A stretch of 64,000 nucleotides of DNA from Strigamia acuminata (Eukaryota; Arthropoda; Chilopoda; Geophilomorpha; Linotaeniidae): positions 4,852,259 to 4,916,258 of the forward strand of contig OX442320.1 in NCBI GenBank assembly GCA_949358305.1. Reading direction: 5' to 3'. Shown one piece after another: positions 44,291 to 55,849 of this stretch. Position numbers and translations under genes: made by a program. The notes below the pieces were generated by a model. That model searched no databases. It saw only the letters and a list, made by a program, of their open reading frames with translations, and was not told where the DNA came from. How positions within the stretch are numbered: position 1 is the first letter of the stretch; each line of letters begins with the position of its first letter.

Positions 44291-44685
44291 CAGCGTTTCT
44301 CAAACTGTGGGGCGCGAGTTGATTTTTGGTGGGGCACAACGTTGTTCAATCACTAAATCGCCCAAAATTTTTGTTTGCAAATTTTTTTCTTCAATTTTTG
44401 TCAATTCTAATTCCAACTTACTGCCTGCAGTTGGTTGCAATACACCGCAGGCTAGCAAAAGCTTCAAAATCCTCACAAAAATCTCTCAAAATCTACAAAA
44501 ACAACCCAAAATACTCTAAAAACCAGCCAAAACTCTCAAAAATGGAGGTTTATAGCTATTATAAGTCCCCAAAGTGATGAATTCTGCAGAATGGGAAAAA
44601 TTTAATGCACCGATGATAAAGTGGGGTGTGGCAGATCGCCTTTCTTAAAAATTGGTCGCAATGCTAAAAAGTTTGAGAACCCCTG
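44291..44685. mobile_element. hAT-like MITE (CAGCGTTTCTCAAAC)
   Basis: Left CAGCGTTTCTCAAACTGTGG and right, reversed, CAGGGGTTCTCAAACTTTTT, the widespread hAT terminus. Flanks GATTATGT and GGTTATGC match at six of eight bases. Its interior (44463-44540) has the ATCTCTCAAAATCT motif seen in the minisatellites at 38.7 and 39.5 kb. Confidence 0.85.
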
Positions 44686-45773
44686 GGTTATGCTATGTTT
44701 TGGTTAGGTTAGGTTGGGTTAAAGCAACCATCCAGCATGTGAGGATCTGGATTCATCATCCGGCTGACGGCTCCTCTGGGGTCCAGGCCGTTTCGTTTTT
44801 TCAGTCACTTTAAAAAATAAATGAGAGTAGAACAAAAAGACGGATCAATGTTTATACAAGATGCATTTAATTCCAAAAAGAAAAGTAATATCCTTTCTTT
44901 TCTGAAAGGAAGTTCAAGTCCTTTGAAATAAACACACTTAATTACTCTACAGGACGACCAAGTAAATAAATAAACAACCTTCAGTTAATTTGCATATTAA
45001 AACATCTTATTTTTAGCAGGTTCATCAGACTGAACAGTCACCTTTTGCATGCAGAAAATATTCAATTCCAACTGCATTTAGAAAATTGTCATACAATTTT
45101 TTCAACAAAAAAAAAATTCTTTCAAATCCCATTCACTTTTACGCTTCCTTCCCTTCCCAGCAGGGTGACTTCCAAAATGACAAGCCAATTAGGAAAAACT
45201 TCTTCTGCAGAAGTTCCATCTTATTTCAGCTAGGTGAAATCACGCTGTCACCGACACAGCGCACGGCGCCCACAATCCATCCGACAACCAATCCTTTGCT
45301 ATTATATTTTAATCGCCTCCTCAGTAATCCTGATCACGCACACACCCTGCACAACTGGAGAGCACAGAGCAGAGCCAAGCACACCTCTTTAATCTGCACC
45401 TGACAGCGACTCATTGATAATTCTCTAACCGCCATTCTTTTTGAAAAATCGAGAAACAAACCCTAGCACCTTGCAAGACAACTGTTTGCAGATGTGGGTG
45501 GCTTCAAAGACAACATTCATCACAAATACTAGAAATAATGGCACTGATAGATGCCCCAAACGACGGCCCGACCTGAACTCATAAGCTTCTAAAAAGCCGA
45601 TTCACGCTAGCAAGAACAAAGCAAGCTAGATAGATAGTTTACTATTAACATTTGCAAGAATGTATGGTGTCATCAACTCTTGATAACTCAACTGACTGGA
45701 TCTAAGCATACTCAAAACACGCGACTGCATGGGACGGAGACGGCCAGGCAATTTTATTTCTCATTAGATAATA
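44686..45773. other. No gene recognised
   Basis: Short GGTTAGGTTAGGTTGGGTTA tract at 44701; otherwise unremarkable, with GC-richer patches at 45180-45420. Confidence 0.4.
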
Positions 45774-45884
45774 GAGAGTTTGCGAGATGCATTTTCCCCT
45801 TATTTTGTGCCACGTTACACTATTTTAGTGCCATGTCATAAGAAAAAAATCTTTAGTGTATCGTTTTCTACACTAAATTAAAAT

Positions 45885-46540
45885 CGGGACTTTTGGAAAA
45901 ACCGGTATTTCGGTATTCAATATTCCAAAAACCGGTAAACCGGTATTTTTCGGTAATAAAGTTAAATAAAATAGCTGCAATGTTAAACATTTTTATTTTA
46001 ATCGTAATGTTTTAATTGTAATTTTTGTTTATTTTTTTTAAATATTATTTTCAATGGGTTGTAGAAGTTTGATGAATATAGGGTTGTTTTGTTATCAGGT
46101 GTTGAAATTGAGAAGTTGTTTTTTTAAAATTGATAAATAGAGTTTATAAGATTTTTTTAGTTAAGAAATTTGATAAATTCTCATTTTTGTGTTAAAAAAA
46201 AAGCGATATATTCTCATTTTTAAGTTAAAAAATCAATAAATTCTCATTTTTAAGTTAAAAAACGATAAATATTCGATTTTATATGAAAAGAAAAACAATT
46301 AATTTCTAATTTTTACATTTAAAAATCGATAAATTCAAGTTTTTAGCTAAAAAAATAGATGAATTCACATTTTTCAGCTAAAAAATTGATAACTTTGCAT
46401 TTTTATGTTTATAAAAATACCATTCACCATGTGTTATAAAAACCGGTAATAATACCGAACTAAAGACGGTATTCGGTATTCGGTTTTTTCTTGAAAAATA
46501 CCGGTTTTGGATACCGGTAAATACCGGTAGAGAAACCCTA
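45885..46540. mobile_element. Element rich in ACCGGTATT, nested
   Basis: Both ends are packed with ACCGGTATT-type motifs in inverted order. The middle (46140-46400) is a loose 30-bp tandem repeat (ATAAATTCTCATTTTTAAGT). It interrupts AAATTAAAATATAGCGCAG, which is whole in the copy at 56933. Confidence 0.8.
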
Positions 46541-46852
46541 AGCGCAGCCAATCAAAATTGAGAACACTATATTGTTAGGTCCGCCCATTGCAAATGGCGA
46601 TTATTTTGTTGTCCCGATCAAACACTTTAGTCAGATTGAATGATAGGTGAGGCCCAAAATTGAATTTTAGGCCCAAAACCATACTTTATAGACATAATAA
46701 TAGAATTTTATGCAGAAATTTGCACATTTACGCCCCCAAATTGAATTTTTAGGCCCAAAATTACTAACTGTCAGTAGTTGGCTGAAATAGTGTAGTGATA
46801 AGGAAAAGGTGCAGCCTGCAAAAACTTAATTTATCATTTTTCCCTTACACTA

Positions 46853-46968
46853 GCTGCATTCAAAAACTCTTAAGACGTATGCAAAACTAGTTTCGTGTTT
46901 GTCCGTGACGTCATGTACAAACACGAAACGAGTTTTGCATACGTTTTAGAGTTTTTGAATGCACCTAC
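46853..46968. mobile_element. Foldback element, ~116-bp palindrome with CRE centre
   Basis: Two arms of about 48 bp (TGCATTCAAAAACTCTTAAG ... TTTCGTGTTTGT) are near-perfect inverted copies around a centre containing TGACGTCA. It interrupts TTACACTATTTTTATACC, as the intact copy near 56990 shows, next to TA. One arm occurs alone at 23586. Confidence 0.9.
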
Positions 46969-47025
46969 TATTTTTATACCGTACAGTCTTTAATTATAAA
47001 GAAAAAATGCATCCCGCAAACTCTC

Positions 47026-47635
47026 TTAAGATATTTGGAATTACCATTAAGCTGGAATTACCATTAAGCTAAAGAAGCTGCAGTGTAGGGTCAGCGTTTG
47101 TCGGAAGCCCAAAGTCCTAACCTAGGGCTCCGCAACAGTGTTGAACAGCTTAATCCATAACCACTTCAAGTGCCATCAAAGTACGTCAGGCAATACCAGA
47201 GACCAATTATAAACTTCAGGAAACAAAGCAGGACTCCCTAAAGCTAGGCACAAGCCTTAGGGCAATTTGGCATTGATAGCTCATAATTTTTCCTGCAGGC
47301 AAATGATTTTTATCTGCCAGCAGGCATTTCCCCACCTCAGGCAAAATATGAAGGCAGAGATCCAATTGTTACTGAGCACAAAAGCCCTTGGGGTTTTCTT
47401 TGTATTTTTGCTGTATAGACTGAACCAGGCTTCAGGGTTATTCATGCAAACACTTGAAGTGCTAGATCATGATATTCTTTTGTGTAGGTCTACAGAAGTC
47501 TGGAGAAAACATCTCAACAGGTACATTCAAACGTCAACAGACAAATTGACTTATTCGTCTAAAATGACTTCCCCAAACAGGATATGACGTTTTTTACATC
47601 ATAGCTTCGCGAAGTCAATTTGACAAAATTCTAAT
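47026..47635. other. No gene recognised
   Basis: Mixed-composition DNA. One 106-codon frame (47267-47587) lacks recognisable motifs or splice support. Confidence 0.4.
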
Positions 47636-47871
47636 ACCGTATTCCTTCGCATAAGAGTCGCGGCTGTAATCGTCGACCGCAACTTCGATTTCCGTTTTCC
47701 ATAAAAAATACTCCGTAATATTTTTTGTGTATTTAACGTAACGAACTTAGCATTCGTTATGTTCGTTACGTTAAATACAAAAAATACCGTATTGTTGTAA
47801 TAATGTGGTATTTTTGCTCCCTCAGCTGCAGTTCTTATTAGAGGGCGGCTTTTAATTGAAGGAGTACGGTA
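47636..47871. mobile_element. Diverged MITE, ACCGTATT ... AGAGTCGCGGC type
   Basis: Left ACCGTATTCCTTCGCATAAG and right, reversed, ACCGTACTCCTTCAATTAAA. The centre is an inverted repeat (CGTAACGAACTTAGCATTCG). Related in design to the GAGCCGCGGCTC family. Confidence 0.7.
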
Positions 47872-48771
47872 CGTGGAATAAGATTATGTGAAATTGAAAT
47901 CACTTCTTTGACTTATAAATGTGACTTATCTCTTCTCTACCTGCTATTGACTATTGTTACCACAATGTCTTTTTAGTTCAGTTCAATTTTTAGTGTTCAA
48001 TCGACAATTCAATTTAAAAAGACAATTCGTCTCATGAATTCTGAATGTACCTAATGACTGCGTACTTTCCAAACAGTTATTTTCATTTCTATACAGACCG
48101 GTCTCCAAGACGAAAGTGCTGAGCCGGTCTCGAATAAACACTTTTTTATTCGTGTTTACAATTACCTTCTTTTTCCTCTTTCATCCGCTTCATTTGCATG
48201 TGAAAACAAAATGGCCGGCAACAACTGAAATCGTTCGCCAGGCAACCACTTCTAAGCTGCTCAGGCGGGTAAATGGCACGGGCGGCTTTCATTAGGCCTA
48301 ACAAATTCAAAAACTTTTCCGCTTTGATCGTTTTCACCCAGTTTGCAATTATACTCTTCTGCTCGGTCGCTTTTCTCATCATCAACACGAGCCCCACCTA
48401 TGGGCAAAACTATACCACCGATAAATTGAGAAAAGCAAATTAAAAGCGAGAAAGAAATGCTAAAAGAAAAAAATACTGTTGCACACATAAAACACTTCTA
48501 TTTTTTTCCACCTGTCTTGTTGCCAGCACTTAATGGCTTGCAAATTGCAACGCCAACCTAAAAAACAGCGGCTTTTTAGTGGCTTTCTAAGCAAACTGGT
48601 TGTACACTTGTTACTGAAATTGTTGATTCCAACAACTCCAAGTAAGATGGGAAGTCGATTAAAATAGCTTCAGATGTCAGATGGCAATGGATTTAAACTG
48701 ATTGGTCTGGATTGCAAAAAGAAACACGCATACGCCAAGTTACATTCAAAAACAGCAATTTTATTGTTTCA
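47872..48771. other. No gene confirmed
   Basis: GC-richer block at 48190-48420 with overlapping minus-strand frames. None has a recognised motif. Confidence 0.4.
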
Positions 48772-49170
48772 CCTTCCCATAGCCATGGTGGGTCAAAAAA
48801 ATTACAGAAGTGGAAAAATCACTGTAATTCTTTTTTTCCTGAAAATTAATTTAGGAGGTTAACTTTTATTCCTAAAAAACTTTTTTTTTGTATTTTATAA
48901 TGTCTAAATACGAATAGTTTTTCCATTATTATTAAGATAATTTAATATTTATAACATAAAACACCCTTAATGGGAGCGTCGTACACCGCTTTGCCATCTG
49001 TTTGCACTAGGTGCCGTATTAAAATTAGTCCTAAAACATGTGCTTTTACCAGGAAAAAAGCGATTGCACCAGGAAAAATGTGATTGTGCACATGTGCAGA
49101 AGGATTTTTGAAAAGAAGACAGAAATGACCGACCATGACTGCACATGTGTAGTAACCAGCCATGGGAAAG
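48772..49170. mobile_element. TTAA-type MITE, copy 2
   Basis: Body nearly identical to 38976-39377 (CCTTCCCATAGCCATGG left, CATGGGAAAG right). The right flank is TTAA and the left is TTCA, probably a mutated target copy. Confidence 0.88.
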
Positions 49171-50100
49171 TTAAAACAGGAAATATGTATACTCTATTCC
49201 CTTTCCTCGATATTAATAATAAACTTGACCATTTACACCGAAGTAACCCTCTGGTGACCAAGGATGGCGTCAGCTCAAATCCCCCCCCCCAATTGGCGCG
49301 TTCCTTTTTAAACATGTTTTAACAGAAATGAAGCCAGTCTTTCTAAGAGTTGATGACAAAACTGAAACTTTAATTCACATTGGCAGAATCCATTTAACTT
49401 CAACAAACACTTGACACGCAAAACAGGCTGATGCATTGCTCTTGGCCATGCGTGCAAAGTGTTGCAAAAGAGGAGCCATCCACTTTAATTTTATTCATGG
49501 ACCTCTTCTATTCTCTTGAATATTCCCCTGCTTAAGTGACAGTCAATATAAACTGCACTGCAGGCAATTTAAACACAGCCTACATCTCAGATATGCCGGA
49601 CACCAACTTATCACGCCGACTATTACAAATCCAATATAAATGTCGCCAAGACGGTAAGCAGAGAAAATCAGAAAGCAGAGAAAGCGTGATTAAGCACGTA
49701 CAGATACGCCCAGACTTAAGTGTGCTAAGACTGCTCTTTTTTTATTTTTCCCATGGAACGTGCTTAAATAAGTGCACGGGAATCAAACACCGCATTTTCT
49801 GATTTACCGTTCCTTGTCGTATGTAGGTGTGTCAAAAACACGTGCTCATAAATATCCTCTGAGTATGTGCAGTGACATTCCCATTTTAAGCCTTTAGGTG
49901 AAGTTAAGCACTTCCTTTTCTATCAGATGCTTCCTGGTATTGTTTCGTGTGGAAAAATGTGTTTGTGTATGTCTTTTGACATAAATGGTCTCGACTCCTG
50001 TATCAAGTCGTGCAAGAGCAATCTGGGGGTTGGCTTTCCTGTCGAACTCTTGCGAAACAACCGGATTCCCCGTAGGTCACTGTGAAGCGTAACTGCATTA
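49171..50100. other. No gene recognised
   Basis: A short frame at 49536-49640 ends near a GT that could be a donor (CAAGACG|gtaagc), but the peptide is not recognised. Confidence 0.35.
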
Positions 50101-50524
50101 GGTGCATTCAATAACTGATAAACGGTCGTTTAAACCCGTTTAAACGAGATATATCATTATACAGGGTGGTCAGAAAGTCTGGTTCTCAGTAAATAATTCC
50201 CAAACTGTTCTAGATGTTGATTCAGCAAAATTATTGTAAAGGTAGTATGTCGGGGAAAATCCAATTATGACATCCAATTTGACCTCTGAGGTCATCTTCA
50301 AGGTCATCCATATTGTAACTCAAGAACGGTGACAGATAGGCAAAAAGATGAATTAGAAAGTTGTAGAGCATCATCCAATTAGTCTAGAACCGTTCTTAAA
50401 AAAATTAGTTCTTACTGAAAAGTTTTGAGAAAAAAGGTCTGAACGATAGTCCACTCAGCACCAAACATTTTGTCTAAAAATTTATTTTAAACAAAATTTT
50501 AAACTAAAAGTTATTGAATGCGCC
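50101..50524. mobile_element. MITE with GGTGCATTCAATAACT ends
   Basis: Ends GGTGCATTCAATAACT and, reversed, GGCGCATTCAATAACT, with TA flanks (50099-50100, 50525-50526). ATACAGGGTGGTCAGAAAGT at 50159 inside resembles the edge of the family at 35866, so it may be composite. Confidence 0.75.
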
Positions 50525-50633
50525 TAGAGTATAGTTGTGGTTAACGTCAAAATTAGGGTGCCTTTATTCGTCATATAATCCAATAATTATTTACGTATAA
50601 CCCCTTTAACCCTCTTGTGGACATTTCCCCTTT
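50525..50633. other. Spacer
   Basis: Contains AGTATAGTTGTGGTTAACG, possibly another TACTC-type terminus reversed. Confidence 0.4.
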
Positions 50634-50698
50634 AGAGTCACCCATCCAAGTACTAACCAGACCCAATGCTGCTTAACTTCTGTGATCTAACGGGAACG
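50634..50698 (-). rRNA. 5S rRNA-derived fragment
   Basis: The minus strand reads AGTTAAGCAGCATTGGGTCT, then GGTTAGTACTTGGATGGGTG and AC, the conserved middle and promoter part of eukaryotic 5S rRNA with a few changes. The 5' third and 3' end do not match. It is therefore a pseudogene or the head of a 5S-derived SINE, not a working gene. Confidence 0.8.
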
Positions 50699-51918
50699 AG
50701 CAATCGGCCTCATTCTTCCGCACTCTTTCGATCGATCATTTTCTCATGTGAAAAATGAGATGTAAACAGTACAGTTGAAAAATTGCATAAACAACTCCCC
50801 TAATCTGCACAAACATACCCCCAAATTTGGTTATCACAAGCCAATATTTTCCTAAACTAACAACAAAGGCGCCAAACTTTTGCATGCTACAACTCTACCC
50901 AATAATTACCTATCCCAACAGAGAGACAAAAGCAATCTTATTAAGGTTTAACAAACCCTAAATGTGATGTAAATAAATAACAAAGCCTGCTACACTTTCA
51001 AGTGGCGTTTTGCTAATCAATACCCTCTTGTAACCAATCCAGCAAAATAACAACACCTAATAAATTGACTACTAAAACCTCATCCTCATCATGTAGCATT
51101 TATTTTCCCCCATAAATTCCTCAATCCAACTCACATCCAGTTCTTTCTTTACTCTGCCGGCACGATTGCAGCTGCTCCCGGTCTTTCGGCTTTTAAATAA
51201 AAGATGAAACTGCAAAAAGACTGCAGTGCATCAAGCCAAAAAAGGGAGACTCAAAACGTAAACCCATACACAAAGTGCACCGCAGGGAAGCACTAGATAA
51301 AAAGAGGAATAAGGGGGTTTTGAAGCCGGAAAAGAAACTAAGTCGCCGTTTAGCTTCATTAAGTTTCTGCTTGATAGAGTGGGACTTAGCCAAAGCAAGA
51401 TTCTCATTAAATTAAAAGCATTTGCACTGAACATAGCGGCTTAATAAAACCCGCGACTACCCGGTATCCTCCGTTAATAATTTTGATTTTTGACATTTAA
51501 GAAAAACATACTTTTCCACTTTGCCTTAATCAACTCAAAGGTCGAGTTTGTTGGTATTAATCAACAGTTGTTTGTGTTTTTTTTTATCTTCCCCTTTAGT
51601 TTGTTGAATATTTAAATTCAGTTTGGAAATGCAGTTTCTCTTTCTGGGAATTAGCAATTGATTAGTTGAGTGTTTCAGATGCTGGGATTCTCAGCGGGTA
51701 TTTTTAGATTTTGCTAATATGTATTGATTAGTGAGGCAGTTTGGAGCTGTTGGAATCATTTAACAAGATTCTAACTAAAGAATTTGTCTTGTATCTTTAA
51801 TACCGGGAGGATTATTGCTAGGAATTAAAGGACAATTGGTAATTTGTTTTTGGAAAAACAGATCAATAAGCCTCAAAATTGCAGGTGACACTGAAATAGC
51901 TGGGGAGGTATGCTTCAA
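50699..51918. other. No gene recognised
   Basis: AT-rich; no element ends noticed. Confidence 0.4.
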
Positions 51919-51992
51919 GTACTGCAGTGAAGCAGTCATTCAGTATTGTAGTGAAGCAGTCATTCAGTATTGCAGTGAAGCAGTCATTCAGT
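51919..51992. repeat. 24-bp tandem repeat, three units
   Basis: Units of AGTATTGCAGTGAAGCAGTC plus ATTC; reads YCSEAVIQ three times, a frame artefact. Confidence 0.9.
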
Positions 51993-53384
51993 GTGGTAGT
52001 TACGGAGGTAAAGTAGAGAATAAAAAATGTAAATTTTTCCAAAATAGCTGTAACAGAAGCAAAAAAAGCTATTTTTAAAAACATTGAAGTAGCATAAGCA
52101 AAAAAATACTTTTGCAATAATAGTGGTAGCGAAAGCAAAAATGCTACTTTTATAAAATAAACAAAAAAATTATATTTTTGCAAAAACTTAAATTTTACTA
52201 AATTAGCAAAGTATAAGTGAAAAATTCTATTTTTCAAAAACAAAACTGCACCATAAATGAAAAAAGCTGCTTTTATAAAAACAGCAGCAACATAACTTGC
52301 TTTTTACAAAAATAAGCAACAAAAAAAAAATTACTTAAAAAAAAGACAACAACAGAAGTGTAAATAGCTGCTTAAGCCCAAATTAATGTCAGCACAGCAT
52401 GCAACTAATTTTCATTAGTGGTTCCATCACATTCAATCTCCACAATTCCAAACTGACAACAACCGCACAATAATTTATGCTGCATCACTTGCACAATTTC
52501 AAATTTATCAGGCTAAAAATACAAGCAATGTGTGATGAATGTCCACAATGTCAGATTTTGATGGAAGCTTAATAGGTCAATGCAGTGGCATAAGCCTTAA
52601 AGCCTGCTTAATCCATGTAGATAAAAAAAAACCTGCAACAATGGCCCAAATTCTACAATATTTCTCGCCACATTAGCTGCAATTCGACCAAGAAACTCGT
52701 TTCTTACCACTTATTTTCGAATTTTTCTTTCCTGCAAAATTAAATTGCTTTACACCATTTCCTCCCTATACTTTATACACGGGAGATTTATAACTTGAAC
52801 CTAAAACAAATTTGCCGGCAATGTGAATGAATTACATTAAACTCGAGCCAATTTCTCAGATTAAACCGCCATTAACTCTTTTCAACTTGCACTTTACAGG
52901 CCTAAAATCGTCCCCTTTAGAAACCTACACAAACTGCCTAACATGGCAATAAATTACCTGCTCTTATTCATCAAACTAAACCCCCACTTTCACACCATCG
53001 CACTTCCACGCCAACACTAAATTTATACTTCAACACGATATTTTCACCGATAAAATCATAATTCTAAAATCAAACAAAAATTAAATTGATTTTCAATGGC
53101 GATATATTATTTAACCCCTTTTACCCCCTGTTTAATCTCCAGCAATAGACCATTGGAAAATTATGATGTAATGCAGTTTGGCTATGGCCACAATAAGAAA
53201 ACTTCAAAACAGCAGTAGGCGCGTTCAAAGATTTGGTTTTTACGGTTTTTACCGTTTAAGTAGACGGAATGGCATCAAAAAGCGAAAAGACCAAAACTAC
53301 GACTGGAGCAGTTTATGAATCGGTTCATGCCGGAATTTGGTTTTTACAAGTATTAACACCTGTTGATGTCTGGTGTTTCACCTA
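51993..53384. other. No gene recognised
   Basis: A-rich, with loose repeats of AAAATGCTACTTTTATAAAA type (52020-52330). No gene supported. Confidence 0.4.
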
Positions 53385-53665
53385 TACTCTTGTTGAACTC
53401 AAAAAGGTCCCCAAATCCCATTGGTCGAGCCATTTTACTGGTGTAGCGATCCAAAAAATAGACCCAAACACAAGAATTGCATTACAATGTACAGACATTG
53501 TCATCGATCGCCTAAGTAACGGCCAAAATTTCAAAATTATAAGCTTTCCAGACAAAGCAACCAATAAACAGAACAAACATGAGTTTTACATTTATATGTG
53601 CATAAAACTATATTTCATAAATAGAAATAACATTTTAATAAGAATTTTAATAAAAAAAATCAAAA
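53385..53665. mobile_element. MITE fragment, TACTCTTGTTGAACTC type
   Basis: Left end TACTCTTGTTGAACTCAAAA after TA, then CCCATTGGTCGAGCC and about 200 bp matching 4600-4840 (ACAAACATGAGTTTTACATT). The right end is missing. Confidence 0.8.
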
Positions 53666-53920
53666 TTATATTAACTTAACTTAAACTACGAGCTAACTCC
53701 ACTTCACAATGTTTATATCATTGTAGAAAAACAAATCATTAAATAAAATCAGTGCTAAATGCCAAAAGTAGAGCCAATTATTAATGAAACAAACATAAGT
53801 ATTCATATTTTAAGCTTGAATAAACATCTTTTATAAACATTATAAATATTAATAATAACATTAATAATTAAAGATATAAATTAAGCTCAAACTTTTTTCC
53901 CATTAAATTATTTATTATTA
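53666..53920. other. AT-rich spacer
   Basis: No feature recognised. Confidence 0.4.
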
Positions 53921-54160
53921 TCGTGTTTTACCGATTTCGAGTCGCCCTCGAATAGTAGCCGCGGCTGAGACATACCGTATTTTTGCAAAAGTACAACATT
54001 TTTTACGTATTTAACCCCACAAACGATGAACGTACGCTTCTTTTGTGACGTTAAGACTTACATTAAACAAATGTAACAAACGAAAAACCGAAATTGTAAT
54101 TGCTGACAAAAATGGCAGTTTTGAATAAGAGCCGCGGCTCTTAATCGATAAAATACGGTA
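53921..54160. mobile_element. MITE with GAGCCGCGGCTC ends, full copy
   Basis: Right end AAGAGCCGCGGCTCTTAATC then GATAAAATACGGTA; the left end is diverged (GTTTTACCGATTTCGAG). The interior matches 43512-43768 in reverse. Confidence 0.85.
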
Positions 54161-54213
54161 TTTTGAGCCGCGTTTTAATGAGGGTCTACTGTAAAATAAA
54201 AGTTAAACCTTAC

Positions 54214-54252
54214 CTTGGTTCCGCCATTAATCACTGGCTTAATTCCTGACAT
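54214..54252 (-). CDS. Candidate first coding exon, unknown gene
   Basis: ATG at 54252 opens MSGIKPVINGGTK and ends at a strong donor AAG|gtaagg, phase 0. There is no promoter motif and no downstream exon was recognised. Chance cannot be excluded. Confidence 0.22.
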
Positions 54253-55217
54253 TTCATAAATCATGTCTCATTCATCGATCGCTTTAAACCTAAGTCTACA
54301 AACAACCGCTTAGAAGCAATTGTTTACCGTCTTAATTTTTTTCCCTTCTGCCAATTCTCCGCCAACAGTCTCTCACTACATGTGAAAACATAATCACGAC
54401 CACATGTCGCACCCATCACAGATTGCTCGCATTTTCATCAGCATGCATGTTTAGATGCCAAATGCACTAAAACGCACCTGGTACCGGCTTTTGGCTTCAT
54501 TTCAGTCTTCGACACCATTAAAATTCATCTTAGCAGCACTTCACCATTTCTTAAACGACGCTCAAAATTTATGCCCGTAATCAGGTGGATGATGTAAATC
54601 AATAGCAAAATTTCAATTCAAACCATCAAAACATAAAAAAATTAATTAACAATTAATCAGTCCCTCGTTTCCTCTATTTTATTTATTCATTCATCCAGTA
54701 CATTCAAACAAAAGACGAATTTGTGTTATTCTTAAATCACTTAAAGAAGTGACTTACAGAAGTGAATTCTTAATTGGACACATTAAAAACTAAACCAAAC
54801 TAAAAAGATGGCTGCCTACAACATGTGGTAACAATAGCCAATAGCAGGTGCAGAATAGTATATCCCAAAAATATCCACAGTTTATCCCAAAAATATCCAC
54901 GGTATATCGCCAAACAACTTTTTGTTTTCTTGATTTTTTTGCTTCCGTTTAAAAATAAATCGCGATGTGTTCTTACAACGAATAGATACCGTCCGCACAA
55001 TTTGTTGCCAATCCCAATCCAATCGACAAATTGAGTTTTGGGAACTCGATTGGCAAATGGAGTTATAAAGCACATGAATCTAGATCCACGAACCGAGATC
55101 AGTGTCCACATCGATAACAGATCTACATCCGCAACATCCGATGAGATTCAAAACCTTAGTGTGAGCATGATATAAGAATAGACAGTGGCTACGTTCATGT
55201 CCGACATAAACGTATTA
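54253..55217. other. Spacer with dispersed repeat copy
   Basis: 54998-55140 matches 13080-13225 (CAATCCCAATCCAATCGACA, GATCTACATCCGC). No gene recognised. Confidence 0.5.
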
Positions 55218-55849
55218 CAGTCAAAACTCTTTATAACGAATTGCAGGAAACCCGAAAAATCGATTCGTTATAACGAGAGTTCATTATATTGAAATTTTTT
55301 AACATGGTGTTCTATGGCCAGCCAACCAAACCAGCCATTTTTAGGTATTCGTTATATCGATAATTCGTTATATCGATAATTCGTTATATCGATAATTCGT
55401 TAAATCGATAATTCGTTATATCGATAATTCGTTATATCAATAATTCGTTATATCGATAATTCGTTATATCGATAATTCGTTATATCGATAATTCGTTATA
55501 TCGATAATTCGTTATATCGATAATTCGTTATATCGATAATTCGTTATATCGATAATTCGTTATATCGATAATTCGTTATATCGATAATTCGTTATATCGA
55601 TAATTCGTTATATCGATAATTCGTTATATCGATAATTCGTTATATCGATAATTCGTTATATCGATAATTCGTTATATCGATAATTCGTTATATCGATAAT
55701 TCGTTATATCGATAATTCGTTATATCGATAATTCGTTATATCGATAATTCGTTATATCGATAATTCGTTATATCGATAATTCGTTATATCGATAATTCGT
55801 TATATCGATAATTCGTTATATCGCGATTCGTTGTAAAGAGTTTTGACTG
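55218..55849. mobile_element. Pogo/mariner-like MITE with internal satellite
   Basis: Ends CAGTCAAAACTCTTTATAAC and, reversed, CAGTCAAAACTCTTTACAAC. CAGT plus a TATAAC motif is typical of pogo/Tigger-like termini. TA precedes the left end; the right flank is CA. Three quarters of its length is the 16-bp array. Confidence 0.88.
55348..55823. repeat. 16-bp satellite, ATTCGTTATATCGATA
   Basis: About 30 units, all but two or three identical. The unit contains ATTCGTTATA, nearly the reverse of TATAACGAAT in the element's own terminal repeat. Confidence 0.97.

Larger units (their letters stand above)
45774..47025. mobile_element. MITE with GAGAGTTTGCGGGATGC ends, interrupted twice
   Basis: Left GAGAGTTTGCGAGATGCATT and right TGCATCCCGCAAACTCTC. 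The copy at 56933-57423 is intact and shows that 45885-46540 and 46853-46968 are later insertions. Without them it would be about 480 bp. Confidence 0.9.

Noticed and set aside
47267-47587. 106-codon frame
   Set aside because: No motif, no splice support; composition like surrounding non-coding DNA.
48146-48488. Overlapping minus-strand frames in a GC-richer block
   Set aside because: No recognised motif, competing frames of equal length, no consistent splice sites.
49536-49802. 88-codon frame with a possible donor inside
   Set aside because: The peptide is unlike any family I know and no acceptor or partner exon is evident.
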